From positions 372,001 through 436,000 of the forward strand of contig NZ_SWBP01000001.1 of assembly GCF_005116455.1 (NCBI RefSeq): a stretch of 64,000 nucleotides of DNA, given 5' to 3'. Below, in pieces: positions 26,301-35,053 of the stretch. Made by a program: the position numbers and the translations under genes. The number at the start of each line of letters is the position of its first letter. Position 1 is the stretch's first letter. The notes below the pieces were generated by a model, which saw nothing but the letters and a program-made list of their open reading frames with translations, was not told the origin of the DNA and ran no database searches. This DNA comes from Pedobacter cryophilus. GTDB taxonomy: Bacteria > Bacteroidota > Bacteroidia > Sphingobacteriales > Sphingobacteriaceae.

Positions 26301-26590
26301 ACACAGAAAACTTCATCTCATTAAATACTTTGAGTAGCCATTACCAAGTAGATATATCTTTTTTTAACACCTTAGTTGAAATGGGATTAATTGAAGTAGA
26401 AGTATTAGACCAATCTTTCTATATCCAACAAGATAAAATAACGGTGGTAGAAAAAATGATTAGGCTGCATCATGAATTAGAAGTTAATGTAGAAGGAATT
26501 GATGTGGTTTTTAATCTTTTAGAAAGAATACAAGATTTACAAAACGAGTTAATGATAACAAAAAACAGGTTACGTTTATATGAGAGTTAA
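26297..26590 (+). CDS. cbpM: Chaperone modulator CbpM
   Basis: A 97-residue MerR-like helical protein ([29 protein letters not shown], then a C-terminal coiled coil [20 protein letters not shown]). In E. coli CbpM binds the J domain of CbpA and blocks its action on DnaK. The recognition of this divergent homologue rests on its fold pattern and on the ATGA overlap with cbpA. Confidence 0.85.
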   Translation: MNTENFISLNTLSSHYQVDISFFNTLVEMGLIEVEVLDQSFYIQQDKITVVEKMIRLHHELEVNVEGIDVVFNLLERIQDLQNELMITKNRLRLYES

Positions 26591-26638
26591 CAAAAAATGC
26601 TATTAAACGCTGATCATAAATATTAAAACACAAAAATT

Positions 26639-26860
26639 ATGAAAAAAAACATGGGAAATGCAGACCGTATAATCAGAATAATTATCGCTGCAACTATTGC
26701 TTTACTTTATTTCAACAACATCATTACCGGTACATTAGGCATTATTTTAATGGTTTTTGCAGCAGTATTTGTTCTTACATCTTTAATTAGCTTTTGCCCG
26801 CTTTACACCTTGTTTGGATGGAATTCTTGTTCAACAAAAAGTAGAGATTTAGTTAAGTAA
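26639..26860 (+). CDS. DUF2892 small inner-membrane protein (YgaP-like membrane part)
   Basis: A 73-residue protein with the family start KNMGNADRIIRIIIAA, two hydrophobic helices (about 14-32 and 36-56) and the C-terminal CPLYTLFGWNSC. The same unit is fused to rhodanese in YgaP of other bacteria. Two Cys (CPLYTLFG and NSC) are conserved in the family. Role unknown. Follows cbpM by 48 bp. Confidence 0.85.
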   Translation: MKKNMGNADRIIRIIIAATIALLYFNNIITGTLGIILMVFAAVFVLTSLISFCPLYTLFGWNSCSTKSRDLVK

Positions 26861-26863
26861 GCA

Positions 26864-27430
26864 CTATTTCATTCTTTTTTGATTGTCTTTAGCAAAAGCT
26901 TCCCAACCGCTATAGCTTTTACCGGTACCAGCAGTAGATATTTTTTGGAAGGAATGACAAACAGCCACTGCTAAACCATCTGTAGCATCTAAAAATTCTG
27001 GAGTTTCGGTAAATTTTAAAAGTTGTTTAAGCATAGCGGCAACCTGCTCTTTGGTGGCGCTTCCGTTTCCGGTGATAGATTGTTTTACTTTTTTTGGCGA
27101 ATATTCAAAAATCGGAAGTCCTTTAGCTAAGCCAGCCGCCATGGCTACACCTTGCGCTCTTCCTAATTTTAACATTACCTGTATGTTTTTACCATAAAAT
27201 GGCGCTTCTAAAGCCATACAATCTGGTTTATATTGTTCTATTAAACTGCTGGTTCTTTCAAAAATGCGTTGTAGTTTTAAAAAATGATCATCTAAATGAG
27301 TCATTTTTACCACGCCCAAACTCAATAATTCAATTTGATTTCCGGTTTCTTTTAGCACCCCATAACCCATTACCGCAGTACCCGGATCTATTCCTAAAAT
27401 AATACGTTCTTTGGATTTTTCTCTCAACAT
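26864..27430 (-). CDS. ruvC: Crossover junction endodeoxyribonuclease RuvC
   Basis: Resolves Holliday junctions with RuvAB. The RNase H-like fold shows the catalytic Asp in ILGIDPGTAVMGYG, Glu in ALEAPFYGKNIQ, the KQSITGNGSATKEQV block, and the final acidic pair in DATDGLAVAVCH. The frame is open up to 27487, but the ATG at 27430 gives 188 residues starting MLREKSKERIILGIDPG, the usual distance before the first motif and length; the 19 extra upstream residues would run nearly into the divergent gene. The three nt between it and the DUF2892 gene leave the two tail to tail. Confidence 0.93.
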   Translation of the reverse strand: MLREKSKERIILGIDPGTAVMGYGVLKETGNQIELLSLGVVKMTHLDDHFLKLQRIFERTSSLIEQYKPDCMALEAPFYGKNIQVMLKLGRAQGVAMAAGLAKGLPIFEYSPKKVKQSITGNGSATKEQVAAMLKQLLKFTETPEFLDATDGLAVAVCHSFQKISTAGTGKSYSGWEAFAKDNQKRMK

Positions 27431-27479
27431 GAAAGCAATATTAAGGTAAATTCTTAACATTGCACAAATTCTATAGGGT

Positions 27480-28454
27480 TTGACCAAGTCACAAAAAAAA
27501 ATATTCAGCTACATCATAAAGACAATTATTGTGTCTCTTGCTGCGGTATTTATTTATGAAAAACTGTCAGATAATCAAAATCTTAAAAATTTTTTACAAC
27601 TTATTAATCAGCTCAATACCTCAAATGTATCGTTGGTAATCTCTTTAATTTTTTTATTGATGCTGCTTAACTGGTTTCTAGAGAGCTTAAAGTGGCAATA
27701 CCTCATTAGTAAAGTAGAGAAAATTAGCCTTTATAAAGCCATAGAATCTGTTTTTTGTGGTTTAACCTGGGCCGTTTTCACCCCAAACCGCATTGGAGAA
27801 TATGGCGGAAGAATCTTCTTTTTATCACCCCGAAAAAGAATTCAAGGAATGGTTGCCATGAGTGTTGGTCACATTGCGCAAATGGTGATTACCAATGTTT
27901 TAGGCTCTCTTTCTTTATTATGGTTTATCTATAATTTTATACCCTTACATGCTTGGCTTTTTACTGCTTTTTGCTTTTTGGTATTTATATTTTGTTTGTT
28001 CTTTATCTTGTTCTATTTTAATATCAGGTGGTTAGAAGGCTTGTTAAATAACATTGGATTTCTTAAAAGATTTAAAAAATACTTTTCAGTTTTAAACAGA
28101 TATCATCAAATAGAATTAACAAAAGTAATGCTGTACAGCTTAAGTAGGTTTGCGGTATTTACCACCCAATACTTATTAGTTATTCATTTATTAATTGCTG
28201 ATATTCCATTTTTTCCATCAGCTTTAATGGTATTGATTCTGTTTTTTATACAATCGGCTTTACCTTCTTTAGATTTATTAGATATTGGGGTGCGAAGCTT
28301 AACAGCAACCTATTTTTTTGGCTATATTACCCACCAAGAAATTGCTATAATGGCTTCAACAGCTTTAATATGGTTTGTAAATCTTATTATCCCTGCTATT
28401 TTAGGCTCTTTCTTTGTGTTTAAACTCAATTTCTTTGGCAACAACAATCGTTAG
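27480..28454 (+). CDS. Flippase-like membrane protein (UPF0104 / LPG synthase TM-like)
   Basis: A 324-residue polytopic protein of the lysylphosphatidylglycerol-synthase transmembrane family, with about seven or eight hydrophobic helices and the family pattern TPNRIGEYGGRIFFL. It lacks the soluble aminoacyl transferase domain. Related proteins are thought to move lipids or lipid-linked sugars. It uses a TTG start at 27480, since no ATG lies nearby. Its 3' end overlaps the next glycosyltransferase by 41 bp, so the two work together, possibly in lipid glycosylation. Confidence 0.78.
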   Translation: MTKSQKKIFSYIIKTIIVSLAAVFIYEKLSDNQNLKNFLQLINQLNTSNVSLVISLIFLLMLLNWFLESLKWQYLISKVEKISLYKAIESVFCGLTWAVFTPNRIGEYGGRIFFLSPRKRIQGMVAMSVGHIAQMVITNVLGSLSLLWFIYNFIPLHAWLFTAFCFLVFIFCLFFILFYFNIRWLEGLLNNIGFLKRFKKYFSVLNRYHQIELTKVMLYSLSRFAVFTTQYLLVIHLLIADIPFFPSALMVLILFFIQSALPSLDLLDIGVRSLTATYFFGYITHQEIAIMASTALIWFVNLIIPAILGSFFVFKLNFFGNNNR

Positions 28455-29568
28455 TATAATTTCTCTGCTGCTTACATTTTTGTACGCCTTTTTAGTCCTT
28501 TTTTTAAGAAGTGGTTGGTTAAAAATACTTCCCTTTCAAAAAGCAAATATTAGCCCTGCCACTAAGGTTTCTATTTTAATTGCCGCCAGAAACGAGGAAG
28601 ATAAAATACACCTGACTATAGAAGATATTATTGCTCAAAACTATCCCAAAGAGCTTTTTGAACTTATTATTGTAGATGATCATTCTACAGATAGCACCTC
28701 TCAAATTATAGCCAGCTATGCTCCACAAGGAGTAAAACTTATTAAGCTTAATGAAAAAGAACCTTTAAATTCTTACAAGAAGAAGGCTATTGCCGAAGCT
28801 ATTCAAATTTCAACAGGCGAATTAATTATTACCACTGATGCAGATTGCCGAATGGGTAAAAATTGGTTAAGCACCATTGTAAATTATTACGATCAAAATA
28901 ATTATAATTTAATTAGCTCACCGGTAATTTATTTTGAAGAACGCAGTCTTTTTGAAAGATTACAAACTTTAGAATTTTTATACCTGATAGGCTTGGGAGC
29001 CGCTGGAATTGGGAATAAAGTACCTTCTACCTGTAACGGAGCAAATTTAGCTTATAAAAAAGAAGTGTTTATAAAGTTAGATGGCTTTAAAGGCATTGAT
29101 GATTTAGCATCTGGCGATGATGAGTTGTTTTTACACAAAGTAGCACTTGCCTACCCGGGCAGCATTGGTTTTTGCAAAGCAGAAGATGCCATAGTTTACA
29201 CGCATGGCAAAGCAACAGTTGAGGAATTTATACAGCAAAGAAAAAGATGGGCCAGTAAAAGCGTAAAGTATAAAGACAAAAAAATGATGTTTTTAGCCAT
29301 TGCCATTTGGCTTTTTAATGTCTCTTTAGCAACCAATTTAATTTTAGGCCTATTTTTTCCAGATTTACTAAAATTAGTCTTCATCCAATTTGTAATTAAA
29401 TTTATTGCCGAACTCTTTTATCTAGAGCCTCTTACCACTTTTGCTAAAAGAAAAAGTTTACTTTATTACCTTACATTTCTTACCTTTTTACACGTAGCTT
29501 ATTTTATTTATATAGGCTTGGCAGGCAATTCTGGAAAATATCACTGGAAAGGCAGAATGGTTAAATAA
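28414..29568 (+). CDS. Membrane glycosyltransferase, family 2
   Basis: A 384-residue processive-type GT2 enzyme: N-terminal membrane helix (9-33), GT-A core with IAARNEEDKI, IIVDDHSTDST and TTDADCRMG metal-binding motifs, an acceptor Asp in ASGDDELFL, QRKRWASK (the QxxRW product-binding motif) and three C-terminal helices. It should add sugar to a lipid or a growing glycan at the inner membrane. ATG at 28414 overlaps the previous gene by 41 bp. Confidence 0.88.
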   Translation: MCLNSISLATTIVSIISLLLTFLYAFLVLFLRSGWLKILPFQKANISPATKVSILIAARNEEDKIHLTIEDIIAQNYPKELFELIIVDDHSTDSTSQIIASYAPQGVKLIKLNEKEPLNSYKKKAIAEAIQISTGELIITTDADCRMGKNWLSTIVNYYDQNNYNLISSPVIYFEERSLFERLQTLEFLYLIGLGAAGIGNKVPSTCNGANLAYKKEVFIKLDGFKGIDDLASGDDELFLHKVALAYPGSIGFCKAEDAIVYTHGKATVEEFIQQRKRWASKSVKYKDKKMMFLAIAIWLFNVSLATNLILGLFFPDLLKLVFIQFVIKFIAELFYLEPLTTFAKRKSLLYYLTFLTFLHVAYFIYIGLAGNSGKYHWKGRMVK

Positions 29569-29586
29569 ATAATGAAAATATAGCTT

Positions 29587-30702
29587 GTGAATAGTCATCC
29601 TCAAAAAAGCGATTGGAAAAAATTTAAAAGAAATAAGCTTTCTGTTGCGGGTTTAGTATTCATCATATTGATTACTTTAATTTCAGTAATTGGCTATTTA
29701 ATTACGCCTGATGATAGCCCAATGGCTAATAAAATGAATTTACCACTCAACATAGAAAAACCAGGAAAAACTTTTACACTACTCAAAATTCCAAAAAGCC
29801 CACAACCAGAAAGCCAAAATTTTTTAAATAAAATGCTTTTTGGGCAAACTACTCAATTTGATGAAATTCCTGTTTCTGAATATCGTTTCCATAAAAACCA
29901 GCTGATTTACCGCGAATACATTGGCGGAGATGAAGCCGGCGAATTAGTAGCGCTTCCTTTAAAAACTTTTCAATCAAACAACATCCAAAAAATTAAGGCT
30001 GATTATATTATTAAAAAAACTTATTGGTTAGGCACTGATATTTATGGCCGAGATTTATTAAGCCGAATAATTATAGGTTCTAGAATATCCTTAATGGTAG
30101 GTTTTATGGCCGTACTTATTAGCTTAATTTTAGGAATTAGTTTGGGCGCAACCGCAGGTTATTTTGGCGGAAAAACCGATGCCTCTATCAGCTGGTTAAT
30201 GAATGTGATATGGTCTTTACCTGCTTTACTTTTAGTAATTGCCATTTCATTTGCTCTAGGTAAAGGCTTTTGGCAAGTATTTATTGCTGTAGGTTTATCT
30301 ATGTGGGTAGAAGTTGCAAGGTTAGTAAGAGGCCAAGTTTTAGCCATGAAAAATGCTCAATTTATTGAAGCTGCAAAATCTTTAGGCTTCGGAAATACGA
30401 GAATTATTTACAGGCATATTTTACCCAATATTGTTGGACCAATTTTAGTTGTGGCAGCCTCTAATTTTGCGTCGGCCATTTTGTTAGAAGCCGGATTAAG
30501 TTTTTTAGGCTTTGGCGCTCAGCCACCAATGCCTACTTGGGGAGGAATGATTAAAGAACATTACGGCTATATTATTATTGACGCGGCGTATTTAGCCCTC
30601 ATTCCCGGGTTAATGATCATGTTAACAGTATATTCTTTTAATCTCATTACCTTAGGTTTACGAGATTTATTCGATGTTAAATCACAAAATACAAATGTTT
30701 AG
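29587..30702 (+). CDS. ABC transporter permease, peptide/nickel type (DppC/OppC-like)
   Basis: The 371-residue protein has one N-terminal membrane helix (about 20-43), a soluble segment of about 95 residues that is longer than in DppC, and the five-helix BPD_transp domain with the EAA loop EAAKSLGFGNTRIIYRHILPN. It starts with GTG at 29587, 18 bp beyond the glycosyltransferase. No ATPase, partner permease or binding protein is found here, which is common for the phylum where these components scatter. Substrate unknown. Confidence 0.85.
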   Translation: MNSHPQKSDWKKFKRNKLSVAGLVFIILITLISVIGYLITPDDSPMANKMNLPLNIEKPGKTFTLLKIPKSPQPESQNFLNKMLFGQTTQFDEIPVSEYRFHKNQLIYREYIGGDEAGELVALPLKTFQSNNIQKIKADYIIKKTYWLGTDIYGRDLLSRIIIGSRISLMVGFMAVLISLILGISLGATAGYFGGKTDASISWLMNVIWSLPALLLVIAISFALGKGFWQVFIAVGLSMWVEVARLVRGQVLAMKNAQFIEAAKSLGFGNTRIIYRHILPNIVGPILVVAASNFASAILLEAGLSFLGFGAQPPMPTWGGMIKEHYGYIIIDAAYLALIPGLMIMLTVYSFNLITLGLRDLFDVKSQNTNV

Positions 30703-30753
30703 TTGTAGTTTTTCAAATGATTAATTACTTTCGATAAGTTCTAAAAAATCGAT

Positions 30754-32004
30754 TTGACATCAAAAGAAAATTCATCAGAAAATGAGGATCAAATAGATCT
30801 GATTGAACTTTTGCTTAAAAGGCAAGCTGAGCTTAATGCTTTATTAGAAATTACCAGAGCAATCAATAGCAATGTACCAAGTGAAACATTGATAGAGATG
30901 CTGCAAATGATTATGATGAGCAATCTGAGAATTAAAAAATTCAGGTTGTTACTTCAAAACATTGATGAGTTTCATTGCGTTTCTAATTTTGGTGGCGAGC
31001 TAGAATCTTTTGAAGATCTACAATACATTGCTGCCGAACTAGCCGAATTAAAAATTCCTATCCCAATTACTGATCATCCCCATCCATTAATTAATGCTTA
31101 CGATTTTTTTATTCCGGTACATCATAAAGATGAAGCTTTGGCTTTTGTACTAGTTGGAGATTTTGAAGCTGATGAAAAATTAGTGAACAATAAAATAGAT
31201 TACATACAAACCTTAATTAATGTAATAGTTGTTGCTTTTGAAAATAAAAAGCTTTTTAAAGAACGTTTACACCGAGAACGTTTACAGCGTGAAGTTGAGT
31301 TAGCTAGCCAAGTACAAAACATGCTCATTCCGCAAAAACTGCCCAGTAACCTGGTGGTAGATGTAGAGGCTATTTATCGTCCGCACCAAAGCATTGGTGG
31401 CGATTTTTTTGATTTCATACAGCTTAACGATGATAAATTTTTATGGTGCGTGGCTGATGTTTCTGGTAAAGGAATCTCGGCAGCATTAATTATGGCAAAC
31501 TTTCAGGCTAGTTTAAGAGCTTTGGTTTCTTTAGACATGAGCCTTACAGATTTAATTGAAAGACTAAATCAGGTAGTGTTTAACAATACCAAAGGAGATA
31601 GGTTTATCACTCTTTTTATTGGTGTTTACAATAAAATTACTCGTACAGTAAATTATATAAATGCTGGGCATAATGCCTCTTTGGTGATTCAAAACAACAG
31701 CATTACCCCTCTAAAAAAAGGAACCACCATGATTGGGGTTTTTGATGAGCTTCCGTTTGTGAACGAAGGAGAAATTACTATTGAGGCAGAAGCCATCATC
31801 TTTAACTACACAGATGGTATTATTGAGTTTGATGGTGATGAAGAACAATCTTTATCTGAAGATGATTTAATGGAATTTTTATCAAACAATAAAGACGAAG
31901 ATTTAAAGGAAATTCACCATTTATTAATGGAAAAAATTGAAGATTTAAGACACCAAAGTGAAGCATCTGATGATATCACTATTTTATCTTTAAAGTTTCA
32001 TTAA
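30754..32004 (+). CDS. RsbU/SpoIIE-type PP2C serine phosphatase
   Basis: A 416-residue protein with an N-terminal GAF-like sensor (about 10-170), a short coiled-coil (RLHRERLQREVELASQVQ) and a C-terminal PP2C domain with GGDFFDF, ADVSGKGISAAL, NAGHN and YTDGIIE metal-site motifs. Such phosphatases dephosphorylate anti-sigma antagonists in partner-switching systems; no antagonist or anti-sigma gene is nearby. TTG start at 30754, a little further upstream than needed. The 3' end overlaps the convergent O-antigen ligase gene by 26 bp. Confidence 0.88.
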   Translation: MTSKENSSENEDQIDLIELLLKRQAELNALLEITRAINSNVPSETLIEMLQMIMMSNLRIKKFRLLLQNIDEFHCVSNFGGELESFEDLQYIAAELAELKIPIPITDHPHPLINAYDFFIPVHHKDEALAFVLVGDFEADEKLVNNKIDYIQTLINVIVVAFENKKLFKERLHRERLQREVELASQVQNMLIPQKLPSNLVVDVEAIYRPHQSIGGDFFDFIQLNDDKFLWCVADVSGKGISAALIMANFQASLRALVSLDMSLTDLIERLNQVVFNNTKGDRFITLFIGVYNKITRTVNYINAGHNASLVIQNNSITPLKKGTTMIGVFDELPFVNEGEITIEAEAIIFNYTDGIIEFDGDEEQSLSEDDLMEFLSNNKDEDLKEIHHLLMEKIEDLRHQSEASDDITILSLKFH

Positions 32005-33418
32005 CATCGGCTTTATGCCTAATTGCTATCGCAATACACATTCCCATCATCGCCCAAAAAATAACTGCGGCTTTATCCTGATCTAAAAAATTATTCATCA
32101 GGCCATGAAAAAAATAGGTCATTAAACTCAGCAACAACGCTAAACTCAACATTTTTACTTCTCTATTTACCGTTTGATAATAGGTTTTCATTAAGGTTTG
32201 AATGTAAATCCCAAAAACAAAAAGCATAGTCAACAAACCAAATATTCCACTTTCTACTAAAGGTCCAAAATACTCACTATGTATGTTTCCCATGGTACCT
32301 TGTGTGGTACTTATAGAAGTCATTTCATGTGCTCTTTGATAGGGCGAATATTTAAACATGTAAGTCCCCGGACCAAAGCCTAAAAAAGGTTTTTCTTTAA
32401 ACATTCGCCAACCTGCTTCCCATCGATTTAAACGCTCTACATTAGATTCGTCTGTTTTTACATTGGCAATAGACTTGATATCGCCTTGTAAACTTTTTCC
32501 AGATGCCGTTTTATTAAATCTTAACTGCTGATAAATTTCATCTTGATAAATAAAAGCAACGCTTAAAATAATTACAAAAGAAAGCACTAAGGTTTTAAAC
32601 CTGATTTTTAGTTTCAAAATCAAGTAAAACACAAAAGCAAAAGCAATACTCAGCCAAACCGCTCTTGAGTAAGAGAAAACAACACCAACTAAGGCGCATC
32701 CGCTGATAAAAAAAGCCAATAAACGTTCGGTAAAATTCACTCCCGAGTTTTTATACCAAGTAATAATAAGGCTGTAAACCAAAACAATAGCGCAAACAGC
32801 ACCATAAATGGTATGATCATCCATAAAAGGTTTCATCACTTTATTTGCATCATCTTGGCTAAAGCCTTTTAAATAGTGCTTGCTAAAAGTATAAAAAACA
32901 ACCACCGTTAATCCTAAACCAAATGCCAATAAAAAAGCTTTTATTTTTTTTGGTTGATTAAACAAAATGCTTCCCCAAAAAAAACCAGTAACTATAAACC
33001 ATAATCTGGCGATAAAGAATTTAAACGAGACTAAAGGCATACTACTGGTTATTGTAGTGAACAAAACCCAAAGTAAATTGATACTAATAGCTAATGTTAG
33101 CGGGTGTTTTAGTTGTTCTTTAATAAGGAGAGATTGCTCAAATAATTTGATGAAAAACACCAACATCATCACCAGCATTAAAGGCTCATCTATTAAATTA
33201 ATTCCCGAATTTCCAATCAGTATTTTAACCGAAAAGGGCGTACAAAAAGCAATTAATAAAAGGATTTTATCTAAAGAAAGTAACACTAAACATAAGCCAA
33301 ATAATAATGCCGGCAATATTAAAGCTGTTAAAATTAACTGCGAATAGGCTAAGTAAATGGCCAATAAAAGCAATCCTAAACCATAGCTGTAAAACCTTTT
33401 AACGGCTAATGTTTGCAT
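31979..33418 (-). CDS. O-antigen ligase family polymerase (Wzy_C)
   Basis: A 479-residue inner-membrane protein with ten or more hydrophobic helices and the large periplasmic loop carrying the ligase signature FGPGTYMFKYSPYQRAHEM plus GNIHSEYFGPLVESGIFG, where His is the conserved catalytic position. Could be the O-antigen ligase or a polysaccharide polymerase; the two cannot be separated by sequence. It begins immediately (0 nt) after the Wzz stop, hence one operon with Wzz. Overlaps the rsbU-like gene tail to tail. Confidence 0.85.
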   Translation of the reverse strand: MQTLAVKRFYSYGLGLLLLAIYLAYSQLILTALILPALLFGLCLVLLSLDKILLLIAFCTPFSVKILIGNSGINLIDEPLMLVMMLVFFIKLFEQSLLIKEQLKHPLTLAISINLLWVLFTTITSSMPLVSFKFFIARLWFIVTGFFWGSILFNQPKKIKAFLLAFGLGLTVVVFYTFSKHYLKGFSQDDANKVMKPFMDDHTIYGAVCAIVLVYSLIITWYKNSGVNFTERLLAFFISGCALVGVVFSYSRAVWLSIAFAFVFYLILKLKIRFKTLVLSFVIILSVAFIYQDEIYQQLRFNKTASGKSLQGDIKSIANVKTDESNVERLNRWEAGWRMFKEKPFLGFGPGTYMFKYSPYQRAHEMTSISTTQGTMGNIHSEYFGPLVESGIFGLLTMLFVFGIYIQTLMKTYYQTVNREVKMLSLALLLSLMTYFFHGLMNNFLDQDKAAVIFWAMMGMCIAIAIRHKADVNETLKIK

Positions 33419-34519
33419 TTAAGCTTTCTTAAAATTCGGCAGAATGATATCGTTATAAATAGCCATAAACAACCCGATTAAGAATGCAACTAAGGTGGTA
33501 ATTAAAACCACTAATAACCTGTTTGGATATGATTTCATCTCAGGCTTTTGAGCTTTATCAATAATAAATTTTTGGTTAATAGATTGACCAAAATCTACCT
33601 GAGCGTTTTCGTATTTGTTTTGCAAAATGGCCAATGCTTCTTTTTGCTTTTCAAATAAGGCTTCATTCTCCACGTAATCTCCACTATACTTTCCAAAAGT
33701 TTCTATACGTGGTTTTAAAGAACTAATAGCTGCTTTAGCTGCGGCTAACCTGCCCTTTGCCCTAATAATGGTGGTATCAGGTAATTTGCTTTTATAAGCA
33801 TCATAAACTTTTACTCTAGCTTCTTCTTCTTGCAATTGAGTTTCGGCTTTTACAATAGCAATAGTTAACACTTCAGATTGTGCCAAATAATCATAAATCC
33901 CTTTTTGCCTTAAGCCAGTTAAAACATTTTGTAGCGAATCTAATTCCTTCTTCTTAGAAAAGTATTGAATTTTTATGATTTCAAAAGCTTGTTTGGTTCT
34001 TTGTTGTTGAATGTTGGTTTTTAAACTGTCTAAAATATAACCTACATAATTAGCCATATTAGCCGCGTAATCTGGGTTTTCATCCGTAATGGTGATTTTT
34101 ACCGCTAAATAATCTGTACGCTTAAATTCGGCATTACTTTCAAATTTCCTTTTTACTTTAGTGATTACGTATTTATCGTTTTTATCTATCCCGTAATGTT
34201 CTATCAGGTTAAACTTTTGAATTGCTTTTTCTTTGATCTGATCAGAATTTAAGATTTGCAGCATTTGATCGGTTTGCTCTTCAGACCCAAATTCCATTAA
34301 GCCTTCTAGGTTGTTGTTATCTAAAACAGATTTAGAAATAGAACTGTTAGCCGGCGCATAAAATATGGTGAAAGCCTCATATTTAGGCTTAATTACAAAG
34401 CTTAAGATAATGCCTAATACAGCGCCTATTAAAGTGAAAATGATAATATGCTTACGATACTTAATCCCAACCTTGGTAATAGCTATAAGGTTAAACTGTT
34501 GGAGTTCTTCTGATTGCAT
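33419..34519 (-). CDS. Wzz-type polysaccharide chain-length determinant
   Basis: A 366-residue protein with a membrane helix near each end (about 25-44 and 336-356) and a long periplasmic coiled-coil region between (KKKELDSLQNVLTGLRQKG; EEARVKVYDAYKS), the classic Wzz layout. There is no C-terminal tyrosine-kinase domain. It regulates sugar chain length together with the polymerase. Directly upstream of the Wzy_C gene and in the same direction as the flippase. Confidence 0.88.
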   Translation of the reverse strand: MQSEELQQFNLIAITKVGIKYRKHIIIFTLIGAVLGIILSFVIKPKYEAFTIFYAPANSSISKSVLDNNNLEGLMEFGSEEQTDQMLQILNSDQIKEKAIQKFNLIEHYGIDKNDKYVITKVKRKFESNAEFKRTDYLAVKITITDENPDYAANMANYVGYILDSLKTNIQQQRTKQAFEIIKIQYFSKKKELDSLQNVLTGLRQKGIYDYLAQSEVLTIAIVKAETQLQEEEARVKVYDAYKSKLPDTTIIRAKGRLAAAKAAISSLKPRIETFGKYSGDYVENEALFEKQKEALAILQNKYENAQVDFGQSINQKFIIDKAQKPEMKSYPNRLLVVLITTLVAFLIGLFMAIYNDIILPNFKKA

Positions 34520-34591
34520 AATTAAGTTAGGATGGTAAAGTGGTTAAACGGTTTGCAAGTTTAAGTTGTGCCCGATTTACATCATTGCTTT

Positions 34592-34646
34592 CTATGTTTG
34601 CGCAAACATAGTTAATTTGCAATGCAGGCAAAGTGAGCACCTTGCC
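34592..34646. repeat. Two adjacent palindromes upstream of wzz
   Basis: A perfect 20-bp palindrome (34592-34611, half-site CTATGTTTGC) is followed at 34627-34646 by an imperfect one (GGCAAAGTG...CACCTTGCC). They lie in the 173-bp gap between wzz and the small membrane gene. Possible operator, RNA hairpins or debris of a dispersed repeat. Confidence 0.55.
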
Positions 34647-34692
34647 TAGCCATAGATTAAACTTGCTGTTAGTGGTTGCCTTTCTCATTGTT

Positions 34693-35001
34693 CTATTTTA
34701 AAGATTTAGTTAATTTCCACATAATGTCCAAATAGGAGCTTGAACAGATTCCAAAAATCAAAATGATTACACAAAACCCTAAAAAATCTATCCAATTCCA
34801 TCTTCTATTATAGTCTTCTTTCGAGTCCTTAGCACATTTTACTAAAATTAAAATAGCGTGAAATAACATGCAAACTATAATAATAAAATAGAAAATAATG
34901 TCGGCTCCACCAGAATGATTGAATAAGAAAAGCGAACTAAAAAAGAAATATATCACGAAGATTGCCAGCTGTCTTAAAATTCTATTTCTGATTTCGTTCA
35001 T
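34693..35001 (-). CDS. Small membrane protein, unknown
   Basis: I do not recognise this 102-residue protein. It has three hydrophobic helices (about 11-27, 33-54 and 71-89), a positively charged start (MNEIRNRILRQ) and an inter-helix loop KCAKDSKEDYNRRWNW. It resembles the many small orphan membrane genes found scattered in this phylum. It lies in the polysaccharide operon orientation between the flippase and wzz, and short inverted sequences flank it (TGTTAGTGGT near 34663, ACCGCTAACA near 35017), hinting at a cassette-like insertion. Confidence 0.6.
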   Translation of the reverse strand: MNEIRNRILRQLAIFVIYFFFSSLFLFNHSGGADIIFYFIIIVCMLFHAILILVKCAKDSKEDYNRRWNWIDFLGFCVIILIFGICSSSYLDIMWKLTKSLK

Positions 35002-35053
35002 GTCGGGTTTAGTTTACCGCTAACAATTATTTTGGTGAATATAAAAAGAAAGG

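Noticed and set aside
26864-27487. ruvC start at 27487
   Set aside because: Adds 19 residues absent from the family; ATG 27430 gives normal length and a proper intergenic space to the divergent gene.
30754-32004. Partner-switching module around the RsbU-type phosphatase
   Set aside because: No anti-sigma, antagonist or sigma gene is adjacent; neighbours are envelope genes and an ABC permease.
34520-34692. A tRNA or structured riboswitch in the wzz upstream gap
   Set aside because: Palindromes are present but no cloverleaf or known riboswitch core could be drawn.
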